Below the pieces are notes generated by a model, which was not told the origin of the DNA, did not search any database, and worked only from the letters and a program-made list of their open reading frames with translations. 12,374 nucleotides of DNA from Flavonifractor sp963557075 (lineage in GTDB: Bacteria > Bacillota > Clostridia > Oscillospirales > Oscillospiraceae): the NCBI GenBank assembly GCA_963557075.1, contig CAUWDA010000062.1, forward strand, positions 1 through 12,374. The letters run 5' to 3'. Position 1 is the stretch's first letter. Every line of letters begins with the position of its first letter. Position numbers and translations under genes: made by a program. Below are positions 1 to 7,470 of this stretch, piece after piece.

Positions 1-70
1 AACTGTGCCCTTTTCACTCTTTGACTTTCTTTAACTCTTTGTTTGGACACTCCCCGCGCTCGGACGCATA

Positions 71-99
71 TTGACAGGGCTGCTGTGGTGGTGTATACT
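71..99 (+). promoter_or_regulatory. Sigma-A (sigma-70 type) promoter of the B12-controlled operon
   Basis: A consensus -35 box TTGACA (71-76) and a -10 box TATACT (94-99) are separated by exactly 17 nt. Transcription would start near 106-108, just ahead of the riboswitch aptamer. The quality and placement make it the likely only promoter of the transporter operon. Control would then act after initiation, through the riboswitch. Positions 1-70 upstream hold no gene or other signal that I can recognise. Confidence 0.85.
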
Positions 100-114
100 G
101 AAATCACAACTGAA

Positions 115-278
115 TAATCAGGATATGGTGATACATTCGTATTGAAAAGGGAACGCAGTGTAAGTCTGCGACAGCTCCCGCTGCTGTAACAGGGACGGCC
201 CGCTCAATGCCACTGGGAAACCGGGAAGGTGAGCGAAGTCGGATGACCTGAAGTCAGAAGACCTGCCATGTCTATCGA
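115..278 (+). ncRNA. Cobalamin (B12) riboswitch aptamer
   Basis: The conserved blocks of the cobalamin riboswitch occur in the right order. They are a P3-like hairpin (130-142), the GGGAA block (149-153), a short hairpin CGCAG/CTGCG (154-170), the CCCGC...CTGTAA block (177-189), GCCACTG (209-215), GGGAAGG (223-229), and the near-invariant B12 box GAAGTCAGAAGACCTGCC (250-267). ATATGG (123-128) can pair with CCATGT (266-271) to close the element. Known members bind adenosyl-, methyl- or aquo-cobalamin and switch off cobalamin synthesis, cobalt uptake or corrinoid uptake genes when B12 is plentiful. Here it precedes a transporter operon. It is transcribed from the promoter at 71-99 and is followed by intrinsic terminators, so the likely mode is transcription attenuation. 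Confidence 0.95.
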
Positions 279-313
279 ATTCTATTCTTTCGGCGAGGGA
301 GAATCGGATGCTG

Positions 314-331
314 CCGCAGCGTATACTGCGG
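314..331 (+). promoter_or_regulatory. Small hairpin in the riboswitch expression platform
   Basis: CCGCAG (314-319) and CTGCGG (326-331) form a perfect 6-bp stem with a 6-nt loop, followed by TTTT. It lies between the aptamer and the first strong terminator. It could be the regulatory hairpin whose loop contacts the aptamer in cobalamin riboswitches, or part of an antiterminator. Just upstream, GATGC (307-311) can pair with GCATC (350-354) in the terminator's left arm. The role is inferred; only the stem is seen. Confidence 0.45.
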
Positions 332-347
332 TTTTGAGGCATTAACT

Positions 348-373
348 GGGCATCGCTGGGCGGTGCCCTTTTT
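348..373 (+). terminator. Intrinsic terminator 1 of the riboswitch leader
   Basis: GGGCATCGC (348-356) pairs with GCGGTGCCC (360-368) in a 9-bp stem containing one G-U pair. The loop is 3 nt and TTTTT (369-373) follows directly. Its position about 75 nt after the aptamer and before the first gene fits a riboswitch-controlled terminator that forms when cobalamin is bound. Confidence 0.85.
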
Positions 374-388
374 GTGTGTTCGAGGGAG

Positions 389-431
389 AGAGCATTCCTG
401 TTTTCTGACGAAAAGCAGGAGTGCTCTTTTT
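389..431 (+). terminator. Intrinsic terminator 2 in the leader
   Basis: Positions 389-404 pair with 412-427 in a continuous 16-bp stem containing two G-U pairs, with a 7-nt loop (405-411) and a T run (427-431). It is longer than terminator 1 and also lies before the first gene. Unless an alternative fold or antitermination prevents it, transcription of the operon must pass both. It may be a second, back-up point of attenuation. Confidence 0.8.
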
Positions 432-497
432 ATATCTGCCCAAAGCGGGGTGCGGACCCTGTTTTGAATAAAAATAAAGAGGGAAAGAAGGAGAAGT

Positions 498-2168
498 ATG
501 AAACGATTGGTCTCTCTTCTGCTGGCCGGCGCGCTTGCGCTGACCGCAGCCGGCTGTGCAGGACAGCCCCAGGCAAACAGCCCTACCCCCAGTGTTCCAG
601 AGGAGAGCGGTCAGCCCGCCGCAGCGTATGTCAGTGAGCTGCGAATCGGCACCACGGCTTCCATCGATGGCGCCAATGTCATGACAGAGAGTGGTATCTT
701 TGGCAAGCTCAACTACAACGCAGTGGTCGCTGCACCTTTTGTGGTCACTGATGAGAATGGTAAGGTCCAACCCTTCTTTATGACCAGCTGGGAACTGAGC
801 GACGACCTGAATACCATTACCGCCACCTTTGCCACAGACCAGGGGCTCACCTGGCACGACGGTGAAGCAGTGACCATGGATGATGTGGTATTTACCTTCC
901 AATATCTGATTGGCCGCAAGTCCGGCTATTGCAGCGGTCTGACCGCAGTAGAGGCGGTGGATGAGACCACAGCCGTCCTCACCCTGACCGACGGCAAGGC
1001 GTTTACCATGCTCAACAGCATGGCCAATTTCGTCACTGTTCGGCCAGAGCATGTGTGGTCCAAGGTAGAGGGCGAGTACGCCGAGTACACTGGCGAGGAT
1101 GCCGCCATCGGCTGTGGGCCCTACAAACTCACCGGTGTGGATGAGGAGGCCCAGATCCTTACCCTGGAGGCGGTGGCCGACACTTACATGGGGCGGGATC
1201 TGACGGTCCGCAAGCTGGTGGTGCGCACCTATGACAGCCACGATGCCCTGGTGATGGCCCTGCGCAATGGCGAAGTAGACGCCATGTATGATTACTCCAA
1301 CTCGCTGAATGCCACGATGGTGGATTCCATCACCGGCATTGAGCATCTGGACCCCGGCATGAGCGATAACCCCGGCAACTACCAGCTGGTATTCGGCTTC
1401 AATGAGCAGCCCACCGATGATCTGACCTTCCGCAAAGCCGTGCGGGCTGCGCTGGATTACGAACTGCTCCGGGTCACCATCGGCGGCGAGGGCGGACAGA
1501 TCCCCCATACAGGCATTGTGGCGCCTCCCAACAAGGGCTTTGACGGTTCCCTGCCCGAGCTGGCTCAGAATGTGGACGAGGCCAAAACCCTGCTGGATGA
1601 GGGCGGCTATGTGGACGCCGATGGCGACGGCTGGCGGGATATGCCAGATGGCAGCGAGCTGAACGTCCTCATCACCCCCCAGTACAACAAGACCCGGCAG
1701 GCGCTCTATCTGCGCATTGCCGAGGTCCTCAAGACCAATCTGGAAGCTGTGGGCGTACAGACCAGCATGGACGAGGAGAGCGTGCGCAACTCCGACCATG
1801 CGACTGAAATGCGCAAAAAGGGTATCTACGAGCTCTATATCGGTTACACCTCGCCCGGCGTGGCCATGTATGATACCGCCTTTATGTATATGATCGGTGA
1901 TAACGACAATAATCGTTGGGGCACCTGCCTGCTGCCTGAGTTTGTGGCCGCTTATGAGGCCAAGAAGACTGCGGGCAGCTATGAAGCCTATGATTCCGCC
2001 ATGAGGGAATTGCAGGCCCTCGCCGACGAACAAGTGATTGGGTTGGCCCTGTGCTGGGACAAGGCATATTTCCCCTACCGCACCGACAAATATGAGGGCT
2101 GGACCAATTTCCCGGGCTGGGGCGTCATCAATAACAAGACCTGGTTTTCTACCCGGCCCGTGGCCTGA
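498..2168 (+). CDS. Solute-binding lipoprotein 1, SBP_bac_5 family (peptide/nickel type)
   Basis: This is a 556-aa extracytoplasmic substrate receptor for an ABC importer. The start at 498 has an AAGGAG ribosome site about 5 nt upstream. Residues 1-20 form a lipoprotein signal peptide with lipobox TAAGC, so Cys20 should be lipidated and anchor the protein outside the membrane. A Thr/Ser/Pro-rich linker (21-45) leads into the family-5 fold. Family signatures are the WHDGE...TMDDVVFTF segment (119-134), the IGCGPY turn (204-209) and a DADGDGW loop (373-379). The very conserved tail CWDKAYFPYRTDKYEGW (519-535) is shared with the next two proteins. Where dipeptide and oligopeptide binders usually carry an Asp that holds the peptide amine, this protein reads GYTSPGVAMYDT (449-460). 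This is the first gene after the B12 riboswitch, so cobalt, a metal chelate or a corrinoid is the inferred ligand. A peptide ligand is not excluded. Confidence 0.93.
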   Translation: MKRLVSLLLAGALALTAAGCAGQPQANSPTPSVPEESGQPAAAYVSELRIGTTASIDGANVMTESGIFGKLNYNAVVAAPFVVTDENGKVQPFFMTSWELSDDLNTITATFATDQGLTWHDGEAVTMDDVVFTFQYLIGRKSGYCSGLTAVEAVDETTAVLTLTDGKAFTMLNSMANFVTVRPEHVWSKVEGEYAEYTGEDAAIGCGPYKLTGVDEEAQILTLEAVADTYMGRDLTVRKLVVRTYDSHDALVMALRNGEVDAMYDYSNSLNATMVDSITGIEHLDPGMSDNPGNYQLVFGFNEQPTDDLTFRKAVRAALDYELLRVTIGGEGGQIPHTGIVAPPNKGFDGSLPELAQNVDEAKTLLDEGGYVDADGDGWRDMPDGSELNVLITPQYNKTRQALYLRIAEVLKTNLEAVGVQTSMDEESVRNSDHATEMRKKGIYELYIGYTSPGVAMYDTAFMYMIGDNDNNRWGTCLLPEFVAAYEAKKTAGSYEAYDSAMRELQALADEQVIGLALCWDKAYFPYRTDKYEGWTNFPGWGVINNKTWFSTRPVA

Positions 2169-2198
2169 CGGGCATAGGATAAGAGGAGTGATTTCAGC

Positions 2199-3872
2199 AT
2201 GAAAAAGCAAATCCTTTCCCTGCTTTTGGCCGGTGTGATGACGTTGAGTCTGTTCGGATGTTCCGGTACGCCGGGCTTGGCGGGAGATGAGACTCCCGCT
2301 CCCACGGCGCAGACCACGGAGGAGCCGGTCACCCTCTATATCGGAACGACTAAGGCCCCGGAAGTGATGAGTACCATGTACGAACGAGACGCCTTTGGAC
2401 GGATGAATTATAATTCCTTCTGTGCTGCGCCCTTTCTTGAGCGGGATGAGAACGGAGTTGTGCAGCCCAATATCATGACAGACTGGACGTTCAGCGACGA
2501 CCTGACCAGCATGGTGGCTACCTTTGCCACGGACCAGGGAATTACCTGGCACGATGGGGAGCCCCTGACCATGGACGATATTGAGTTTACCTTTAACTAT
2601 TTGATGGATGTAAAAAAGTCCAGCTATATCCACATGCTGGAGAGCGTGGAGCGAATCAATGATACGCAGATGAAGCTCAATTTTGACGGCCCTTCTGCAT
2701 TTAATTTTATCAACTATGCCTGTATGGCGGTGTTTGTCTACCCAGAACACATTTGGAAAGATGTAGATGAGCCCAACGAATACCACGAAGCAGATGCTGC
2801 GGTTGGTTGTGGACCCTATCGCTTCGTGTCCTGGGACGAGGACGCCCAGACGATGTACTTCGATGCGGTCAAGGATTATTTCAAGGGGGAACTGGCCATC
2901 CAACATGTGGTGGTACGCACCTATGACAGTCAGGACGCCTTGGTGATGGCCCTGCGCAACGGGGAAATTGACGCCATCTACGATTACTCCAATTCCCTGA
3001 ACTCCACAATGGCTCCATCTATTACCGGAATTGAGGGCGTAAATCCTGGTATGAGCGACAATCCGGGACAGTACCAGCTGGTATTCGGCTTTAATAAGCA
3101 GCCGACCGGAGACCTGGCATTCCGGAAGGCTGTGCGTGATGCTTTGGATTATGAGCTGCTCGCCGCCACAATTGGCGGGGAAAACGCCGAGATTGGCGGA
3201 GTGGGGTTGGTGGCGCCTCCAAACAAGGGCTATAATTCCAAGCTGCCCCGGCTCTCCCAGAATATTGAGGCCGCTCTGACTGCCTTGGATGAGGCTGGTT
3301 ATATAGACACGGATGGTGACGGCTGGCGTGAACTGCCCGATGGCAGTCAGATGGATGTCCTCATCACCGCGCCTTACAGCACTACAAAGAAGGCACTTTT
3401 TGATCGACTATCAGAGATTATTGCTTCCAATTTGGCAAATGTGGGAGTGAAGTGCAGTATTGATGACCAGCACCAGTCCGATACAGATACTTACCGTGCC
3501 TTTATTTACAGCGGCGAATATGAAATCACGCTGGGCAGTACTTCGCCCGGTGTGGCAGCCTATGAAACTGCATTCTACTATTATGTAAATAAGGGGTATG
3601 GAAACGCCTGGGGTACTTATAGTGAGCCAGAGTTTGTGCAGACCTATCTGGACATGATGAATTCTCCCAATTATGAAATCTATAACGAGCGGGTGAAAGC
3701 GCTTCAGAAAATGGCTGCGGAGAATGTTATTGGCATGCCGCTGGCATGGGACAAGTGCTATTTCCCCTATCGCACCGACCGGTTTGAGGGCTGGATCAAT
3801 TACCCGGGCTGGGGCGTCATCAACAACAAAACCTGGTATAACGTCCACCCCATCGCCGGGATGGACGACTGA
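2199..3872 (+). CDS. Solute-binding lipoprotein 2, SBP_bac_5 family
   Basis: This 557-aa protein is a paralogue of the proteins on either side and aligns with them along its whole length. The start at 2199 is preceded by AAGAGGAG. The signal peptide ends in lipobox LFGC with Cys21 as the lipidated residue. The conserved segments match protein 1: WHDGEPLTMDD (117-127), VGCGPYRF (202-209), TDGDGWRELPDGS (371-383) and WDKCYFPYRTDRFEGW (517-532). The ligand-side loop reads GSTSPGVAAYET (446-457), close to protein 1 and again without the usual peptide-binding Asp. It follows gene 1 after 30 nt in the same operon. Its signal peptide is almost identical to that of gene 3, even at DNA level, which suggests that these two arose by the most recent duplication. 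The same importer is presumably served by all three receptors. Confidence 0.93.
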   Translation: MKKQILSLLLAGVMTLSLFGCSGTPGLAGDETPAPTAQTTEEPVTLYIGTTKAPEVMSTMYERDAFGRMNYNSFCAAPFLERDENGVVQPNIMTDWTFSDDLTSMVATFATDQGITWHDGEPLTMDDIEFTFNYLMDVKKSSYIHMLESVERINDTQMKLNFDGPSAFNFINYACMAVFVYPEHIWKDVDEPNEYHEADAAVGCGPYRFVSWDEDAQTMYFDAVKDYFKGELAIQHVVVRTYDSQDALVMALRNGEIDAIYDYSNSLNSTMAPSITGIEGVNPGMSDNPGQYQLVFGFNKQPTGDLAFRKAVRDALDYELLAATIGGENAEIGGVGLVAPPNKGYNSKLPRLSQNIEAALTALDEAGYIDTDGDGWRELPDGSQMDVLITAPYSTTKKALFDRLSEIIASNLANVGVKCSIDDQHQSDTDTYRAFIYSGEYEITLGSTSPGVAAYETAFYYYVNKGYGNAWGTYSEPEFVQTYLDMMNSPNYEIYNERVKALQKMAAENVIGMPLAWDKCYFPYRTDRFEGWINYPGWGVINNKTWYNVHPIAGMDD

Positions 3873-3889
3873 TGTAAAGGATGTAATAG

Positions 3890-5566
3890 ATGAAGAAACA
3901 GATATTATCTCTTTTTTTGGCTGGCGCGCTATCATTGAGTCTGTTCGGATGTTCCGGACAGACAGCCAGTCAGAATACCTCGCAGGACGTCCCCGTTCCA
4001 TCAACGGAAAGTCCCTCCGCTGGTACGGTAGAGGAATTGCACCTCGGCACCACCGCTGCAAACGACACCTTTACTACCTTTGTGGAAAACGGCGCATTTG
4101 GAAAGATGTGCTATAACTCCTTTGTGACAGCGCCTTTCTGGCAGACAGACCCCAATGGTGAGGTTAAGCCGTTCCTTGTTACGGACTGGACCGTCAGCCA
4201 AGACTCTACCACCATCACCTGTGACCTGGCACTGGACCAGGGCGTTACCTGGCATGATGGGGAGCCGCTGACCATGGACGATGTTCTGTTTACCTTTGAC
4301 TATAATATCAATGTGCGCAAATCCAGTTACGGTTCCTATGTGGATTATGCTGAGCAGATAGATGAGGACACCATCAAGGTGGTTTTGAAGGAGCCTGGTG
4401 CCTATCAGTGGCTCAAACTGGTGGCTGGTTATTTCTACGTCCAGCCAAAACATATTTGGGAGAACATCGATAACCCAAAGGATTACCGCGGGGAGGATGC
4501 TGTAATCGGCTGCGGCCCCTACCGCTTTGTGAATGTGGACGAGGATGCGCAAACCAGTTATTACGAGGCCGTAAGTGACACCTATCTGGGCCGCGAGGTG
4601 ACCGTAAAGAAGGTTTCGCTCCGATCTTTTGACAGCAATGATGCCCTGGTTATGGCTCTGCGCAATGGCGAAATTGATGCCATGTACAGTTACGCCAGCC
4701 CCATCCCGGCCACAATGGCATCCTCCATTACAGATGTGGAGCATCTGGATCCTGGTATGAGCGACAATACGGGCAATTATATGATTATGTTTGGTTTTAG
4801 AAAAGAACCTACCAATAATCTGAGTTTCCGACAGGCGGTCACATTTGCTCTGGATTATGAGCTGCTGGCTGCTACCATCGGCGGTGAAGCGGGTCAGGTG
4901 CCTGGGAGTGGAGTCATTGCGCCGCCAAATCTCGGTTTTAATGGGACGTTGCCTGAACTGGAGCAGAATTTGGAGGCAGCGCAGGCGGCTTTGGATGAGG
5001 GAGGTTATCTGGATGTGGATGGAGACGGCTACCGGGAGATGCCAGATGGCAGCCCCATGGGTATTCTGGTGTCCTCTCAGAACAGCGCCACGCGCCGCGA
5101 GATCTACATGCGGATTGCAGAGATCATGGTTCAAAACCTGGATGCCGTTGGAATCAAGGCCCGTGTAGATGAGCAGAGCTTTGCCAATGAGGAATATGAA
5201 AAACAGCTCCGCAAGGATGGGACATACCAGATTTTTATTTGCTACTGTACGTCCGGAATGGCGTCTCAGACCTCGTGCTATTATTATTTTATTGACAATA
5301 CCTTGGACGGAAACTGGGGTACTTGCAATTTGCCGGAGTTTGTAGAAGCATATGAGACCAGACGGCAGGCACCTGATGAAAAGACTTACATCGAGGGGAC
5401 CAAGCTTCTTCAGCAGATCAATGCGGAACAGTATATTGGGGAAGCACTTTGTTGGGATAAGGCCTACTATCCCTACCGTACCGACAAATATGAGGGCTGG
5501 ACCAACTTCCCCGGCTGGGGCGTCATCAACTGTGAGACTTGGTACAACCTGCATCCGATCAGCTGA
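3890..5566 (+). CDS. Solute-binding lipoprotein 3, SBP_bac_5 family
   Basis: This is the third paralogous receptor, 558 aa. The start at 3890 lies 17 nt after the previous gene, with a weaker AAAGGA ribosome site; stop codons just upstream exclude an earlier start. The signal peptide has lipobox LFGC with Cys21, then a Ser/Thr/Gln-rich linker. Family segments are WHDGEPLTMDDVLFTFDY (121-138), IGCGPYRF (206-213), DVDGDGYREMPDGS (375-388) and CWDKAYYPYRTDKYEGW (521-537). It is the most divergent of the three in the inferred ligand loop: CYCTSGMASQTSCYYY (451-466) replaces the TSPGVA pattern of the others and adds three cysteines. This suggests a different ligand or ligand form. It is the last receptor gene before the intercistronic hairpin and the permease genes. 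Confidence 0.93.
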   Translation: MKKQILSLFLAGALSLSLFGCSGQTASQNTSQDVPVPSTESPSAGTVEELHLGTTAANDTFTTFVENGAFGKMCYNSFVTAPFWQTDPNGEVKPFLVTDWTVSQDSTTITCDLALDQGVTWHDGEPLTMDDVLFTFDYNINVRKSSYGSYVDYAEQIDEDTIKVVLKEPGAYQWLKLVAGYFYVQPKHIWENIDNPKDYRGEDAVIGCGPYRFVNVDEDAQTSYYEAVSDTYLGREVTVKKVSLRSFDSNDALVMALRNGEIDAMYSYASPIPATMASSITDVEHLDPGMSDNTGNYMIMFGFRKEPTNNLSFRQAVTFALDYELLAATIGGEAGQVPGSGVIAPPNLGFNGTLPELEQNLEAAQAALDEGGYLDVDGDGYREMPDGSPMGILVSSQNSATRREIYMRIAEIMVQNLDAVGIKARVDEQSFANEEYEKQLRKDGTYQIFICYCTSGMASQTSCYYYFIDNTLDGNWGTCNLPEFVEAYETRRQAPDEKTYIEGTKLLQQINAEQYIGEALCWDKAYYPYRTDKYEGWTNFPGWGVINCETWYNLHPIS

Positions 5567-5575
5567 TCTATGCAA

Positions 5576-5608
5576 GCGCAGGGGCGGCAAAGGTGCGCGC
5601 CCCTGCGC
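5576..5608 (+). other. Strong intercistronic hairpin between receptor and permease genes
   Basis: GCGCAGGGGCG (5576-5586) pairs perfectly with CGCCCCTGCGC (5598-5608) in an 11-bp GC-rich stem with an 11-nt loop. It has no T run, so it is a poor intrinsic terminator. It lies 10 nt after the third receptor gene and 46 nt before the permease start. In comparable importer operons such hairpins stabilise the upstream receptor message and lower expression of membrane components. That role is inferred here. Confidence 0.65.
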
Positions 5609-5654
5609 TGCGCTGTGTATGAACTTATGAGAAGAAAGAAGGGAGGTATGCCAT

Positions 5655-6647
5655 TTGGGCTTTGTGGGGCTGGGAAAACGACTGTTAGAGGCTGTTTTTA
5701 TTGTGTTCTGTATCATAACCATCAATTTTCTGCTCATCCGCTTCATGCCTGGCGACCCGGTGGTGCATATCATTGGCGAGGATGAATACCTCCGCCTGGA
5801 GGCGGAAGCGCCGGAGGTCATCGAGGAGGTCAGGCGGGAGTACGGACTGGACAAGCCTTTGCCCATCCAGTATATGACCTACCTCAATAAGACGCTGCAT
5901 CTGGACTTTGGAAACTCTTACCGCACCAAGCTGCCGGTGCTGGAGACGGTGCTGTTCCGGATGCGCTGGACGCTGCTGCTCACCATACCTGCCATTGTGC
6001 TCTCCTCTCTGCTGGGCGGTTGGCTCGGCCTGCGGGCAGGGTGGAGGAAGGGCGGCCTGCTGGACAGCATCGTCTCCCCCATCATGCTCTTCCTCAACAC
6101 CATTCCCACCAACTGCATGGCGATCTTGTTCCTGATGGTCTTTGCGTTCCGGATGGGGCTGTTTCCCATCGGCGGCATCACCTCCGGGGGGTTGTCAGGG
6201 CTGGAAAAAGCGGTGGATATCCTGTGGCACATGGCCCTGCCCCTCATGATCCTGGTGATCCTGCGCACAGCATCCTATTACATGCTGATGAGGAGTACCG
6301 TGCAGGCCATCCGAAATGAGGAGTATATCACTGTGGCCCAGGGGAAGGGTTTTTCTCAGGGACAGGTGCTCCGCCGCCATGCCCTGAAAAATGCCCTGTG
6401 CCCTTATCTGACCTCCGTATGTATGCAGTTCGGCCATATCCTGGGCGGCTCCATGCTGGTGGAAGTGGTTTTCTCCTGGAAGGGGATGGGCACCCTCATT
6501 TACGACGCAGTCAATGCCAAAGACTTTCCGATCCTGCAAACCTGTTTCCTCTTTATCGGTATCTGCGTGGTAGGCTTCAACTTGCTTGCGGATGTGCTCA
6601 ACATGCTCATTGATCCCAGGCTGAGGGAGGAGGGGCGTCATGCATAA
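5655..6647 (+). CDS. ABC transporter permease, DppB/NikB type
   Basis: This 330-aa inner-membrane protein of the BPD_transp_1 family forms half of the import channel. The best start is TTG 5655, with GGGAGG (5641-5646) 8 nt upstream. The ATG at 5648 is in another frame. An N-terminal membrane helix (about 12-30) is followed by the family motif RFMPGDP (29-35) and a soluble segment with REYGLDKPLPIQY (61-73). Further membrane segments follow at about 104-125, 138-168, 188-212, 250-272 and 293-315. The cytoplasmic coupling (EAA) loop, EEYITVAQGKGF...RRHALKNAL (222-248), contacts the ATPases. The length is normal for DppB-like proteins. The gene overlaps the next permease by 8 nt, so the pair is probably translationally coupled and forms a heterodimer. 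Confidence 0.93.
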   Translation: MGFVGLGKRLLEAVFIVFCIITINFLLIRFMPGDPVVHIIGEDEYLRLEAEAPEVIEEVRREYGLDKPLPIQYMTYLNKTLHLDFGNSYRTKLPVLETVLFRMRWTLLLTIPAIVLSSLLGGWLGLRAGWRKGGLLDSIVSPIMLFLNTIPTNCMAILFLMVFAFRMGLFPIGGITSGGLSGLEKAVDILWHMALPLMILVILRTASYYMLMRSTVQAIRNEEYITVAQGKGFSQGQVLRRHALKNALCPYLTSVCMQFGHILGGSMLVEVVFSWKGMGTLIYDAVNAKDFPILQTCFLFIGICVVGFNLLADVLNMLIDPRLREEGRHA

Positions 6648-7470
6648 GAAGCTGAATGGCCGGGTGCTGGCGGGCCTGGTTATCCTGAGTGTAGTACTGC
6701 TGGTGGCCATGCTGGCGCCGGTGCTCGCCCCTCACGATCCCTATGAGCTGGGCATACCCTACCTGCGGCCCTCTGCGGAGCATCCCCTGGGCACCAACGA
6801 CATCGGACAGGATATTCTCAGTGAGTTGATTTACGGCACCCGCATTTCGCTGCTCATTGGCACCGTCTCGGCATTGACGGTAACCGTTGTGGGTACGGCT
6901 CTGGGGATCCTTTCCGGTTACCTGGGTGGATGGGTGGACCGGGTCATCATGCAGATGACCAATGTGGCCATGGCGCTGCCCTCCTTGCCCCTGACCATCA
7001 TACTGGTGGCCTTTCTGGATGCCAGCGTATGGAACATCATCCTGGCCATCTGCATTACTGCCTGGACCTCCACAGCTCGTATCATCCGCAGTCGGGTGCA
7101 GCAACTCAAGTGTCTGCCTTTTGTGCAGATTGAACGCACTATGGGAGCAAGCGGAGCGTATATCATGCTCCGACACATCCTGCCCAATCTGGGCGAGATC
7201 GTATTTGTCCGGGCTGTCCTGTCGGTGGGCAGCGCTATGCTGACCGAGGCCAGCCTGAGTTTTCTGGGACTGGGCGTGATCGGTCAGAAGAGCTGGGGTG
7301 GCATTCTGCACTATGCCTTTTTCCGCAACGGGATCATCAACGGGGCCTATTGGTGGTATGTGCCTCCGATCCTATGCATCTCGGTCTCGGTGCTGGGCTT
7401 CATGCTTCTGAGCTACTATGGAGACGGCTCTGCACATGGAAGGGACAGAAAGGAGAGGGGCAATGCTTGA
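6640..7470 (+). CDS. ABC transporter permease, DppC/NikC type
   Basis: This 276-aa protein is the second half of the membrane channel. An N-terminal helix (about 8-28) is followed by the DppC-family entry motif, an HPLGTND segment (48-54) with GQDILSELIYGTRISL (56-71). Other membrane segments lie near 72-94, 105-127, 130-146, 184-212 and 240-260. The EAA coupling loop is at about 159-183 (FVQIERTMGASGAY...LRHILPN). The ATG lies inside the end of the upstream permease (8-nt overlap), and its stop overlaps the start of the first ATPase by 8 nt. The length is typical of the family. Sequence alone does not separate Dpp, Opp and Nik subtypes. Confidence 0.93.
   Translation: MHKKLNGRVLAGLVILSVVLLVAMLAPVLAPHDPYELGIPYLRPSAEHPLGTNDIGQDILSELIYGTRISLLIGTVSALTVTVVGTALGILSGYLGGWVDRVIMQMTNVAMALPSLPLTIILVAFLDASVWNIILAICITAWTSTARIIRSRVQQLKCLPFVQIERTMGASGAYIMLRHILPNLGEIVFVRAVLSVGSAMLTEASLSFLGLGVIGQKSWGGILHYAFFRNGIINGAYWWYVPPILCISVSVLGFMLLSYYGDGSAHGRDRKERGNA

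Noticed and set aside
1614..1652. DADGDGW loop in the receptors as a calcium-binding EF-hand of special function
   Set aside because: DGDG-type loops at this place are common in SBP_bac_5 proteins, so it is a family feature and not a distinct domain.
342..2906. Very long open frame (854 codons) on the - strand antisense to receptor genes 1 and 2
   Set aside because: It runs opposite two clear family members, has no ribosome site or recognisable domain, and starts within the leader terminator region. It is a product of GC-rich codon use on the coding strand.
5648..5785. ATG at 5648 as the start of the first permease
   Set aside because: It is in a different frame from the permease. The TTG at 5655 is in frame, is well spaced from GGGAGG, and leads directly into the expected first membrane helix.
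4001..5866. Long open frame (621 codons) on the - strand antisense to receptor gene 3
   Set aside because: It is a shadow of the receptor and permease coding sequence, with no family features and no upstream signals.
7418..7462. Upstream ATG at 7418 as the start of the first ATPase
   Set aside because: It adds 15 residues that match no ATPase and lie inside the permease gene. ATG 7463 has the ribosome site and the family's usual N-terminus.
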